Source: Candidatus Promineifilum breve
Lineage (GTDB): Bacteria > Chloroflexota > Anaerolineae > Promineifilales > Promineifilaceae
Reading direction: 5' to 3'
DNA: 64,000 bases
Assembly: GCF_900066015.1 (NCBI RefSeq)
Contig: NZ_LN890655.1
Coordinates: 744,001 to 808,000 of the forward strand
Shown here in pieces: positions 35,101-45,602 of the stretch. The first letter of the stretch is position 1, and every line of letters starts with the position of its first letter. A program made the translations under genes and the position numbers. The notes below the pieces were generated by a model that had not been told where the DNA came from, did no database searches, and was given only the letters and a program-made list of their open reading frames with translations.

Positions 35101-35188
35101 AAATTACGAATTACGAATTAGGAATTACGAATGAAAGAGCGCTATCTTCATTCTTAATTCGTAATTCGTAATTCGTAATTCTTAATTC
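35101..35188. repeat. heptamer palindrome (AATTACG type)
   Basis: Left arm 35102-35138 holds five tandem AATTACG-like heptamers, and right arm 35147-35188 holds the inverted CGTAATT units. It begins one base after the S1-like stop codon and ends about 18 bases before the clpC start. Its AT-rich composition contrasts with the surroundings. Confidence 0.9.
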
Positions 35189-35206
35189 CATCAGAGGTGG
35201 AAAGCC

Positions 35207-37726
<2,520 letters not shown>

Positions 37727-37768
37727 GGAAGAGAATCCACAGATTTCGCAGATTACGCCGATTGAAGA
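37727..37768 (+). repeat. nonamer repeat arm (CACAGATT type)
   Basis: This 42-base segment closely matches the left arm of the palindrome at 50612-50653, differing at only a few bases. It lacks a matching right arm here. It starts immediately after the clpC stop. Confidence 0.75.
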
Positions 37769-37776
37769 AAATGAAA

Positions 37777-37811
37777 AGCGGGGCTGGAAGGGATTCCGGC
37801 CCCGCTTTTTT
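37777..37811 (+). terminator. intrinsic terminator of clpC
   Basis: AGCGGGGCTGGAA pairs with TTCCGGCCCCGCT around a short loop (37777-37806), followed by T5 or T6. It is strong and in the right place for clpC. Confidence 0.9.
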
Positions 37812-37857
37812 GAAACGAGACGCCCCGCCAACCGCCGGCTTGCGCCTACCGGCAAGA

Positions 37858-37876
37858 GGCGGTTTGCCAAACCGCC
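37858..37876. repeat. 19-base perfect palindrome
   Basis: GGCGGTTTGCCAAACCGCC is a perfect inverted repeat with a single central base. It lies in the 3' gap between clpC and the convergent NACHT-FGE gene, flanked by further GC-rich inverted segments. It looks like a REP-type intergenic element. Confidence 0.6.
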
Positions 37877-37910
37877 CTACAAGACGCCGGCGCGGCGCCG
37901 GGAACAGAGA

Positions 37911-40900
37911 TCAGAGCGGGCGAGATGGGGGACGGCGCACCAGCCGACAGCCGAGATTGTAGTCGCGATCGTTCGGATGGGGGTTGTCGCGAGAGGCCGC
38001 GCGAACGAAGTTACGGAAGTTGTTCCACGAGCCGCCGCGCACCACGCGCCGCGCCGCGGTCGCGTCAACGCCGTCATTGTCGGGTTGCTCGTGTTTGTTG
38101 CGGCACCACTCCCAGACGTTGCCGCTCAGGTCATACAGGCCTAGCGCCGGATTAGCCCCTTGGGGGAAGATGCCGACAGCCGACGTCTGGCCGATACCGC
38201 CTTCAGACGTATTGGCCCTGGCGGCGTCCAAATCGTTGCCCCAGGGATAGAAGCGGCCGTCGGGGTAGCGGGCGGCCACCTCCCATTCGTATTCGTGCGG
38301 CAATTCGACAACGTAACCCAACTTGTCGCTCAACCAGCGGCCAAAGGCGACGGCCTGATACCAGCTAATCCGCTCGCGCGGATGGTTGTCGATCGGCCAT
38401 ACCGGCTCGCTCAACTCGCGCAGGCCGTAGCGCATCCCATAGGCTTCTTCTTTGAGCGGCATGCCGGCCCACCAGCGTTCGTCGGCGTAATCGTGGGCGA
38501 TCAGGAAGCAATCGAACTGGGCATAGGTGACCGGATAGCGGGCCAGTTGGTATGGCCGATCAATGGTGATCGTCCGCTGCTTGGCTTCGAGGGCGCGTAT
38601 ATCGCCGCCGATAGTATAGCTGCCGGCGGGCACGGCCTCGCCCCAGGCGATGTCGGGCAGGCGCAGGCCGTCGCGAACGATAACGCCGACGCCGGGCCGC
38701 GGGTCGCCGAGGCGACCGAGGGCGCGGCCGGCAGCGGCGCGTTGAACCGGATTCAACAGCCCTTCCCCAATCATGAAAGCCAGATAATCTCGTAATTGGG
38801 GCAGAAGTTTGTGCCCGGTTGGGTCGCGCGTGGCCGCTTCGCGGCCGACAACCTCGGTCATTTCGCCGGCCAGCCAGACACACCGCCACCCCGCCTCGTC
38901 ATCCATGGCCGGCCGCGCCGCGGGTAGCATTTGGGCAATAGCGTCCAAAGCCTTCTCCCGGTTGTTCTGATTAAAGACCAGGGTGCCGGCCGCCAGATTC
39001 AATACCTCGCGCCAATAGTCGCCCTCGCGGGCCAGTTCCGCCGCCCGATAGCCAAACCGCCTGTCAGAAGCCAGATGGCACGCAGCCAGATATTCCTGGA
39101 ACGTCCGGTGGGGAAACGTGAAGACCCGGCCGCTGACCCCGCCACGCCCCAGCAGCAAGTGGGCGCGGCGCTCGGTGTACTCAATGAACTGCTCGGCGCG
39201 GCCCCAGCTGCCCAGGGCGTGGCGGGCGATGGTCATGACGTCACTTTCGGGAATGTCGGCCGCCTGCTCATCGTCTTCGTCGGCGTCAGTCGCCTCCGGC
39301 TTGAACCCCTGGCTATGCGCCTGCCAGGCAATCTCCCAAAGTAGGCGCTCTAATTCCTGCTGATTGGTCCCTAACTCGGCCAACAGACCGGGCATCTCGC
39401 GGTCGCTCTCTTCCTTGTGGCGTTGCCAGCGCAAGAGAAGGGTTTCGACGCATTGCTGATAGAGGCGGGCGCGTTCGTCGGGCAACGTGCCGTAGTAAGT
39501 CTGCACCAGGGCCATGATCGTCAACAGCATCGGGTTGCGGGCCAGTGTGCGCAGCCGGGAACGGCGCGTGGCCGCGACCAGGCTCTCAGCCGCGCGAGGT
39601 GGGACCCGTTCGCCGGCTTCAGTCAACGCCGCGTACCAGTTGGCGACGAAGACATCAATCTGCTCTTCGGTCAAGGGTGATAATGTCAGTACCGGCAAAC
39701 CCGCGGGCGCTTCGTCGGCCACAAACGACAGGACACGGCAAGCGGTAATCCAGCGGCAACCGCCGTATGGCCCGCCGGCCAGCGCGCCGACGGCCCGCCA
39801 GATGTCGGAGCGACGGGCCGGCAGCACCTCGTCCACGCCGTCAAACAGGAACAACACCTCGCCCCGTTGGGCCGCGGCTTTCAGCGCGGGGATGGCCTCG
39901 GCCAGGTCGTCCCGTTCCATTTGCTCGCAAACATACTTCCAGAAGGCGACCGGTGACTTGGGATCGAAATCGGTCTGAGCGAAATCTCGCAACTCGATTT
40001 GAATAGGCACTAGAGAGGGTCTGATCCACTGCCTCACGGCCGGTTGAGGGTCATCGGCCTTATTTTTCTTTCTGACCCTCGACTCAAACAATAGAGCTTC
40101 ATTTCCCAAAGAGCGCATTGTCTTGTCGAATCTGGTCACGTAGGATGAAGCATCTTCGTCAGGCGGAACTATTAATTGCTGCTCGGTCCAACTTAGGTTA
40201 TTTAACCATTGATCGTCGGCGCTTAACCGATGATTGCTTAAGCAGAAGGAGAGATAGCGAAACAGCGTCGATTTGCCCGAACCGGGATCGCCGAGGATGA
40301 CGAGCCGCTCGTTCTCATGGGCATGAGCGACGGTCGACGTATAGTGGCGCAGGACGCCATTCTCATGCACCACTCGCTCGCCCGCATCCAAACTGATGAA
40401 TACCTTCAGCAACGCCAAATGGGCCGTGTCGTGGCCGCCAGGGTTGAGTGGCCCCAACGGCAGGCGGCCACTGCGCCGTACTACTGTTTCGAGGTAGGGT
40501 CGTAGTTGCTCGTCCAACCGCGCCTTCTGCTTCTGATATCCAACCGCCGATTGATCCGAATCCGGGGTTGGCGGCTCGATATTGAGGATCGCCCCCTCAA
40601 GGTTTCCGGAGAAATGAAAGATGATCTGCCCGCCTGGTGCGCGCAAATGACCGTTTTCTACTGTCAGCGGAAGCGAGGTCTGTTGTAGAAAGGCGACGAG
40701 GGCTTTGACCTGGGTTAGCAGATCGGTCTGCAGTTGCGTCTGCTGCCGCAACTGCCCGATCTGGACAATGCCCTGTAAATCCGGCTCGCCATCGGCCACC
40801 TCGACGAACGCGGCGGCGAAGGCGTCCAGCCCGGCGTCGAAATTCAGATTGGGCAGTGTGGCCTCGTCAAAGCCGGCGTCGTTGAAAAGATCACGCAACT

Positions 40901-41189
40901 GGTCGTGGTCAAGGGGCCGGTCTTTCAGCAGTCCACCCAACTGTACCCACACCGCCTGATAGTGGAAGAACTCCTCGAAGATGCTCGCCAGGAGTTGGGC
41001 CTGTTCCTTTTCGGCCGCTGTGGATTGGGCGGCCAGAGCGACAACACCAGCATACAGGCTGCGTTCCAGAGCTTGGTGGGCCGGTGTGCCCGCCACCTGA
41101 CGCTTCAGCGTACCTGTAAGGCTACCGGCAACTCCTTTGGCCAGGTTAGAAGCCAGACCGGAGAGAAATGCGGCCGAGAACGGGTCCAT
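37911..41189 (-). CDS. NACHT/STAND ATPase with C-terminal FGE-sulfatase-like domain
   Basis: A 1092-residue multidomain protein. Residues 1-170 are an unrecognised helical N-terminal domain ending in a coiled-coil-like Gln-rich stretch. The NACHT module has Walker A GDPGSGKST (300-308) and Walker B VLFLFDGVDE (445-454), followed by winged-helix and helical repeats (500-840) including FPHRTFQEYLAACHLA. Residues 850-1085 are an FGE-sulfatase/C-type-lectin-like fold (WPIDNHPRERISWYQAVAFG, LSGNVWEWC, VVRGGSWNNFRNFVRAASRD). The active-site cysteines of true formylglycine-generating enzymes are missing, so this domain is probably a binding sensor. Such proteins are predicted conflict or cell-death switches. 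Confidence 0.85.
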   Translation of the reverse strand: MDPFSAAFLSGLASNLAKGVAGSLTGTLKRQVAGTPAHQALERSLYAGVVALAAQSTAAEKEQAQLLASIFEEFFHYQAVWVQLGGLLKDRPLDHDQLRDLFNDAGFDEATLPNLNFDAGLDAFAAAFVEVADGEPDLQGIVQIGQLRQQTQLQTDLLTQVKALVAFLQQTSLPLTVENGHLRAPGGQIIFHFSGNLEGAILNIEPPTPDSDQSAVGYQKQKARLDEQLRPYLETVVRRSGRLPLGPLNPGGHDTAHLALLKVFISLDAGERVVHENGVLRHYTSTVAHAHENERLVILGDPGSGKSTLFRYLSFCLSNHRLSADDQWLNNLSWTEQQLIVPPDEDASSYVTRFDKTMRSLGNEALLFESRVRKKNKADDPQPAVRQWIRPSLVPIQIELRDFAQTDFDPKSPVAFWKYVCEQMERDDLAEAIPALKAAAQRGEVLFLFDGVDEVLPARRSDIWRAVGALAGGPYGGCRWITACRVLSFVADEAPAGLPVLTLSPLTEEQIDVFVANWYAALTEAGERVPPRAAESLVAATRRSRLRTLARNPMLLTIMALVQTYYGTLPDERARLYQQCVETLLLRWQRHKEESDREMPGLLAELGTNQQELERLLWEIAWQAHSQGFKPEATDADEDDEQAADIPESDVMTIARHALGSWGRAEQFIEYTERRAHLLLGRGGVSGRVFTFPHRTFQEYLAACHLASDRRFGYRAAELAREGDYWREVLNLAAGTLVFNQNNREKALDAIAQMLPAARPAMDDEAGWRCVWLAGEMTEVVGREAATRDPTGHKLLPQLRDYLAFMIGEGLLNPVQRAAAGRALGRLGDPRPGVGVIVRDGLRLPDIAWGEAVPAGSYTIGGDIRALEAKQRTITIDRPYQLARYPVTYAQFDCFLIAHDYADERWWAGMPLKEEAYGMRYGLRELSEPVWPIDNHPRERISWYQAVAFGRWLSDKLGYVVELPHEYEWEVAARYPDGRFYPWGNDLDAARANTSEGGIGQTSAVGIFPQGANPALGLYDLSGNVWEWCRNKHEQPDNDGVDATAARRVVRGGSWNNFRNFVRAASRDNPHPNDRDYNLGCRLVRRPPSRPL

Positions 41190-41229
41190 ACGTTCCTCCC
41201 AACACCATTATGTGGCGACGTTCGACCCA

Positions 41230-41257
41230 ATTATAAATGGCATAGCGAGAGGGGCAA
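41230..41257 (-). promoter_or_regulatory. promoter of the NACHT-FGE gene
   Basis: On the minus strand TTGCCC (plus-strand 41252-41257) and a perfect TATAAT (41230-41235) are separated by 16 bases. Its -35 directly touches the -35 of the divergent promoter. Confidence 0.55.
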
Positions 41258-41286
41258 TTGATCCGATGGGGCAGGCCGCGTAAAAT
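41258..41286 (+). promoter_or_regulatory. promoter of the 65-residue orphan gene
   Basis: TTGATC (41258-41263) and TAAAAT (41281-41286) are separated by 17 bases. It abuts the divergent NACHT-FGE promoter, so both should compete for or share regulators. Confidence 0.5.
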
Positions 41287-41322
41287 CCATCTCATACTTT
41301 TCGATCAGGCACGAGGAAGCGA

Positions 41323-41520
41323 ATGAGCACAACAATCGAACTCCCCGAGGAAGTTATCCACTTCGAACTACCCGAAGCGGTGCAGAACCGTCTGCAATAT
41401 TTGCTTGACCGGCAGGACGCGGGCGAGGAATTAACTTCTGATGAACGGGATGAGGCCGAAGGGCTGGTTGAATTGGCTGAGTTTCTGACTTATCTTCGCC
41501 TGACTGCCCAACGTAATTGA
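41323..41520 (+). CDS. 65-residue acidic protein of unknown function
   Basis: A small acidic, helical protein starting MSTTIELPEEVIHFELPEAV, then LQYLLDRQDAGEELTSDERD and a Leu-rich helix (VELAEFLTYLRL). Good GAGGAAG ribosome-binding sequence and a promoter support it as real. Similar short proteins in Chloroflexota and cyanobacteria sometimes precede a nuclease gene and look antitoxin-like. No nuclease follows here; the next gene is convergent. The function is unknown. Confidence 0.75.
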   Translation: MSTTIELPEEVIHFELPEAVQNRLQYLLDRQDAGEELTSDERDEAEGLVELAEFLTYLRLTAQRN

Positions 41521-41535
41521 CCTTGACCGCTTCTT

Positions 41536-41573
41536 ATCCGCGAAAATCCGCCCCATCCGCCTCATCCGCGTTC
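41536..41573 (-). repeat. short repeat (GCGGATGAG type) supplying a stop codon
   Basis: On the minus strand this is GCGGATGAG, GCGGATGGG, GCGGATTTT and CGCGGATAAG in tandem. The stop codon of the O-antigen ligase gene (TGA, ending at 41562) lies inside the first unit. Confidence 0.65.
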
Positions 41574-43091
41574 CATCTCTTCTTCCTCCGCCACCAACCT
41601 AGTCCCCGCCGCCCCCATCCCCAACATCATCCAAAAAATCGTCACCGCATGGTGGAAGTCCATATTGAACAAATAATGGTCGAACACCCCGGCCACCAGC
41701 GCGCCGACGAGGGCGGCGTGGAGGCCCAGCCATACCGCGTCGTGGCGCTGGTCGGCCCGCGCCGCGTGGCGGTGGACGAAAGCGTAGCCGAAGACCGCGC
41801 CGATGACGCCCAGGAAGGCCAGCAGCCCGAACAGCCCCATGCGCCCGGCGATGGTGAAGTAGACGCTGGCGACGGCCAGGTAGAGATCAACGTCGGGCGA
41901 ACCGGCAAAGCCGACGCCGAAGATGGGGTAGCGGCCGATGAGGATGAGCGCATCCTTGTACTCGCCGAAGCGCATCTGCGTCGCCAGGTCGGTGCCCTGG
42001 AAGCCCTCGGCGAAACGGGCGATGTAGTCCTGGGTGATGGGCAGCAAGAGCAGCAGCAGGCCGACAACGACCATATAGGGCAGCAGGCGACGGTAGCGGG
42101 CCACGGCGACGAAACCCAGCCCGGCGGCCAGCCCCAGCATCGCCCCGCGCGAGAAGGTCAGCACCAGGGCCACGAAGATCAGCCCGGTGATGCCCCAGAT
42201 GACCGGGCGGCGGAAGAGCGGCCGTTTGGTCACCATCTGCGGCCCGACCAGCGCGCCGATCATCAACAGCAGCCCGCCCAGCGAGTTGGGATCGACCGAC
42301 GTGCCGATGGCCCGCTCCGATAGCGCCGGGTTCTCCTCGATGTAACGGATGACCCAGCCGCCGGGATAACCGAGGCGGGTCAGGGCATTCAATATCGTGT
42401 TGGCCGTGTCGTCGGGCAGCAGCCACAGACCGATGGCCACGGCCGCCGCCGCCGCGCCCATGAGCAGCAGGAACTTGACCAGCCGCTCCAGATGCGACCA
42501 TTCGCGGCAGTAGTCGATGACGACGATGACGAAACCCAGGCTCAGCAGCAGTTCGGCGAACTTGCGCAGTAGCGTCGGCGTCAGCGGGCCGTTGGCCAGG
42601 CCGAAGATGAAGGCGAAGACGGCGACGATGATGAACAGGATCAGCGGCAGGGCCACCGGCGCGGTGATAAGCCGCCGCTGCCGGCCGGTGACGATGCCCA
42701 GTAGCCAGACGAAGATGACCCCGCCCAGGGCGAAATCGAGGAACGTCGGCGTCACGCCGATGTCCACCGGCAGCGTGGCAAAGGGCAGCAGAGCGACCAC
42801 GGCGATGACGGCGAAGAAGCCGAGTTCGATGTTGCGCAGGATGAGCAGCGCCGCCAGCCCGCCCAGCAGCACGCCCGCCCCGGCCACCGGCCCGCCGAAG
42901 GCCAGGACGATGCCGCCCAGGACGGCCGTGGCGCCGAGGAGGAGGCCGAGGGCGAGGGGGGAAGAAGAAGGCAGGGGAGCAGGGGAGAAAGGGAGCAGGG
43001 GGGAGGAAGAGCCGCCGAGACGGCGGCGATCCTCGGCGCTCCCCTGCTCCCCTGCCCCCCTGCTCCCCTGCTCCCCTGCGTTTGTCGTCAT
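41562..43091 (-). CDS. O-antigen ligase/polymerase family protein (Wzy/WaaL) with repeat-encoded N-terminus
   Basis: A 509-residue polytopic protein of the Wzy_C family, which ligates or polymerises lipid-linked glycans outside the membrane. The signature periplasmic loop and neighbouring helix are seen in RFGEYKDALILIGRYPIFGV and LTFSRGAMLGLAAGLGF. About twelve helices span residues 48-490. Residues 5-45 (AGEQGSRGAGEQGSAEDRRR, SSPLLPFSPAPLPSSS) are encoded entirely by an octamer palindrome. The start overlaps the upstream stop as ATGA, so ribosomes are delivered before the repeat. The stop codon is also in a repeat. Confidence 0.85.
   Translation of the reverse strand: MTTNAGEQGSRGAGEQGSAEDRRRLGGSSSPLLPFSPAPLPSSSPLALGLLLGATAVLGGIVLAFGGPVAGAGVLLGGLAALLILRNIELGFFAVIAVVALLPFATLPVDIGVTPTFLDFALGGVIFVWLLGIVTGRQRRLITAPVALPLILFIIVAVFAFIFGLANGPLTPTLLRKFAELLLSLGFVIVVIDYCREWSHLERLVKFLLLMGAAAAAVAIGLWLLPDDTANTILNALTRLGYPGGWVIRYIEENPALSERAIGTSVDPNSLGGLLLMIGALVGPQMVTKRPLFRRPVIWGITGLIFVALVLTFSRGAMLGLAAGLGFVAVARYRRLLPYMVVVGLLLLLLPITQDYIARFAEGFQGTDLATQMRFGEYKDALILIGRYPIFGVGFAGSPDVDLYLAVASVYFTIAGRMGLFGLLAFLGVIGAVFGYAFVHRHAARADQRHDAVWLGLHAALVGALVAGVFDHYLFNMDFHHAVTIFWMMLGMGAAGTRLVAEEEEMERG
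42971..43079. repeat. octamer palindromic element translated inside the O-antigen ligase gene
   Basis: Left arm 42971-43003 is tandem GCAGGGGA octamers with variants, loop 43004-43037 contains GCCGCCGAGACGGCGGCG, and right arm 43038-43079 is tandem TCCCCTGC octamers. It is wholly within the coding frame. The unit has no stop codon in any of six frames because its period (24 bases) covers every phase. Confidence 0.9.
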
Positions 43092-45544
43092 CGCGCGTCT
43101 ACCCTCACCTGGGTCAAGGTCAGGAAGTCGTCGGTCAGGCGGCCGTCGGGCGTGACTTGTTGCAGGCGGTCGAAGCCGCCCTCGGCCGTGCGCGTGTAGA
43201 GGCCGACGATGAGCGGGTAGACGTCGGGTGGCGTATCGCCATTGACAGTTAAAGTCAAACGCAACTCGGCCACTTCACCGACCGCCCAACTGCTCGTCGG
43301 TAAAGGCGGCGTCACGTCGGCCGCGGCGTAGCGGGTCGTGTCCGCGCCGACGATCTGGGCGAAGAAGGTGAAGTCGCCCGGCAGCGGTTCGGACGGCCGC
43401 CAGTAGGTCGTCACGTTCACCGTCTCGCCGGCGGTCACCCGCCGCGGTTCGACGGCAAAGCCGACCAACTCCAGCCCATGCTCAAAGAACAACGAGACGG
43501 GATTGGGGTATGGCCCCTCGGTCGCGGTCAGCGGAATCGTCGCCAACACCGCAGCATCGCCGCCGCCGGCCGTCAAGCGCTTGCCCGTGGCGAAGTCATA
43601 TAGTCCCACAGTCAGTTCCAGTTCGGCCGGGGCCATGGCTGTCGGCGGGATGGTCAGGACGTACTCGTCCACCAGGCGCTCGCCGGGTTGCAGCAGGCTT
43701 GTCGGCCGCAGGCCCGCGCCGGGGTACATATCCCGTTGGGCAATCGGCCGGCCCAGCACCGGATCGTTCAGATGCACGAAGACACTCCAGTCGCGTTCCA
43801 TCGCTTGCAACACTTCCCACTCCAGCCGGACGCGCACAGCGTCGCCCGGTCGTGGATCGTCGTATTCTACCTCATATCCGACCAGCCGCAGCGCTTCACC
43901 GAATTCGACGGCCGTCTGTTCGGCCAGCGGGCCGGTGTAGGTCGGGGGCAGGTAGGCGGGGCGAATCCATAGCCACGGCGCGGCGGCGGCGACGAGGAGC
44001 AGAAATACGGCCACACCCATGATGATCCAATCGCCCAGCCGCCGGGATGGCGGCGCTCCCCTGCTCCCCTGCGCCCCTGCCCCCCTGCGCCCAATCTCCC
44101 CCAACCCGACGGCCATGATGGTAGACAACGACGAAATGGCCGTGAACACCAATCGCCCCTGCGATGACCAGGTGGTGGTGGCCCATTGGATGAGGCCGTA
44201 GACGACGGCCGCGGCAAACAGCACGTTGACGATGAGGCCGAAGTGGCGCTCGACGGGACGCAGCAGGCAGGGGAACCAGCCTTCCCGACTCTCGCGCCAC
44301 GCCCGCGCTTCGGCCAATAGCAAGCGGAGCAGATGCAGGACGAAACCGACCACGCTCAAGAGCAATATGGCGTTGAGCACGGTGTAGACCCACATCCACA
44401 TGGGCACGTTGACGCCGCCGAACAGGCCCCAGAACGACATCATAAAACCGCGCCGCTCGCCCCACAGTTGGGCCAGCGATGCCGGGTGGCCGCGCTGCCC
44501 CAGGACGGCGATGAAGGCGCTCCAGCCCAGCCAGTCGCCGTAGAGGACGATGTTGCGGTAGTACCACCAGCCGGCGATGGCGAGGATGGGGAGGGCGAGG
44601 AGGGCGACCGCTGATAGGAGATCGCGGACGGCGGTCGCAGGGGAGGCGTGGGCCGGACGAGAGTCCGGGGGCAGGGGAGCAGGGGAGAAAGGGAGCAGGG
44701 GAGAAAGGGAGCGCTGACGTGACGGCAGCTCTTCCGCCCCCCTGCCCCCCTGCTCCCCTGCTCCCCTGCACCACCCTTGCCACGCCGCCACGACGGCCGT
44801 ACCCAGAGCCATCGGGATGAGGCCCAGCGTGCCTTCCTTGGTCAGGATTGCCAGGCCGATGATGACGCCGACTGTGAACCACTCCGTCCAGCGAACTGGC
44901 GTATACTTTTCGCGTCGTTTCGCGACGATGCGCATCATCAGCAGCAGGGCCAGCGACGTTAGCGGCACGGCTAGATTATCATTATTGACCGCGCCACTGA
45001 TGAACAGAAACATCGGCAGGAAGGCGTTGATGGCTGCCGCGCCGAGGGCCACTGCCGGGCGACCAGGCGCGGTCGCGGCGGCGATGCGATAGGTCAGATA
45101 GACCGTGGCCGCGCCCAAGAGCACCGAAACCAGCCGCACCACGCGCACGGCCAGCAGCGCCCCGGCCCAGGGATCGGCCGCCGGGTCATGGACGGCCAGA
45201 TTGTTGTTGCCGTCGGGCGTGATCAGGCCGTTGTCGACGTGGGGATTGAGCCAGCGGGCCTGGGCCATGTCGGACTGGTCGATCCAAAAGGTCAGCGCCG
45301 CGCCGAGGTAGTAGTAGAGCGGCGGCTGGCTGGCCTCCTGATTCCACGGCCCGGCCAGCGCCGGATCGAAGACCTGCACCGGCAAGGAGTTGCCCCCCGC
45401 CAGATGCTGTACCATGGGGTAGTGCCATAGCTCGTCCGACGCCTCGAACGGCGGCGTGACAAGGGCATAGGTAAAACCCAGGGCAACGTAAAGCAGGAGG
45501 ATGAGCGCCAGAAGGCGGCGTTCGGTGGCGGGATGGGCAAGCAT
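43088..45544 (-). CDS. GT-C-type membrane glycosyltransferase with two in-frame repeat insertions
   Basis: An 818-residue polytopic enzyme. The first loop has VTPPFEASDELWHYPMVQHL with acidic residues, and PWNQEASQPPLYYYLGAALT, as in GT39/DUF2142-like enzymes. Two octamer elements are translated inside it: GAGEQGGRGAEELPSRQRSL (about residue 260, with SPLLPFSPAPLP after it) and RGAGAQGSRGAPPSRRLGDW (about 485). Both fall in loops between predicted helices. The C-terminal third holds two copies of the beta-sandwich module shared with other GT-C proteins. It is coupled to the O-antigen ligase gene by ATGA. Confidence 0.8.
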   Translation of the reverse strand: MLAHPATERRLLALILLLYVALGFTYALVTPPFEASDELWHYPMVQHLAGGNSLPVQVFDPALAGPWNQEASQPPLYYYLGAALTFWIDQSDMAQARWLNPHVDNGLITPDGNNNLAVHDPAADPWAGALLAVRVVRLVSVLLGAATVYLTYRIAAATAPGRPAVALGAAAINAFLPMFLFISGAVNNDNLAVPLTSLALLLMMRIVAKRREKYTPVRWTEWFTVGVIIGLAILTKEGTLGLIPMALGTAVVAAWQGWCRGAGEQGGRGAEELPSRQRSLSPLLPFSPAPLPPDSRPAHASPATAVRDLLSAVALLALPILAIAGWWYYRNIVLYGDWLGWSAFIAVLGQRGHPASLAQLWGERRGFMMSFWGLFGGVNVPMWMWVYTVLNAILLLSVVGFVLHLLRLLLAEARAWRESREGWFPCLLRPVERHFGLIVNVLFAAAVVYGLIQWATTTWSSQGRLVFTAISSLSTIMAVGLGEIGRRGAGAQGSRGAPPSRRLGDWIIMGVAVFLLLVAAAAPWLWIRPAYLPPTYTGPLAEQTAVEFGEALRLVGYEVEYDDPRPGDAVRVRLEWEVLQAMERDWSVFVHLNDPVLGRPIAQRDMYPGAGLRPTSLLQPGERLVDEYVLTIPPTAMAPAELELTVGLYDFATGKRLTAGGGDAAVLATIPLTATEGPYPNPVSLFFEHGLELVGFAVEPRRVTAGETVNVTTYWRPSEPLPGDFTFFAQIVGADTTRYAAADVTPPLPTSSWAVGEVAELRLTLTVNGDTPPDVYPLIVGLYTRTAEGGFDRLQQVTPDGRLTDDFLTLTQVRVDAR
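44036..44094. repeat. half octamer element inside the GT-C gene
   Basis: This is a loop-like GCCGCCGGGATGGCGGCG followed by one arm of TCCCCTGC-type octamers (44053-44094). It is read in frame within the 43088-45544 gene and resembles the loop plus right arm of the element at 42971-43079. Confidence 0.8.
44667..44770. repeat. octamer palindromic element inside the GT-C gene
   Basis: Left arm 44667-44712, loop 44713-44735 (with CGGCAGCTCTTCC) and right arm 44736-44770 form the same kind of palindrome as at 42971-43079. It is in frame in a membrane-protein loop. Confidence 0.88.
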
Positions 45545-45602
45545 TGAGCGGATTGTAGCAGTGGCGGGTTATTCCGTCATGGCCGTTTGGTCGATGAACG
45601 CC

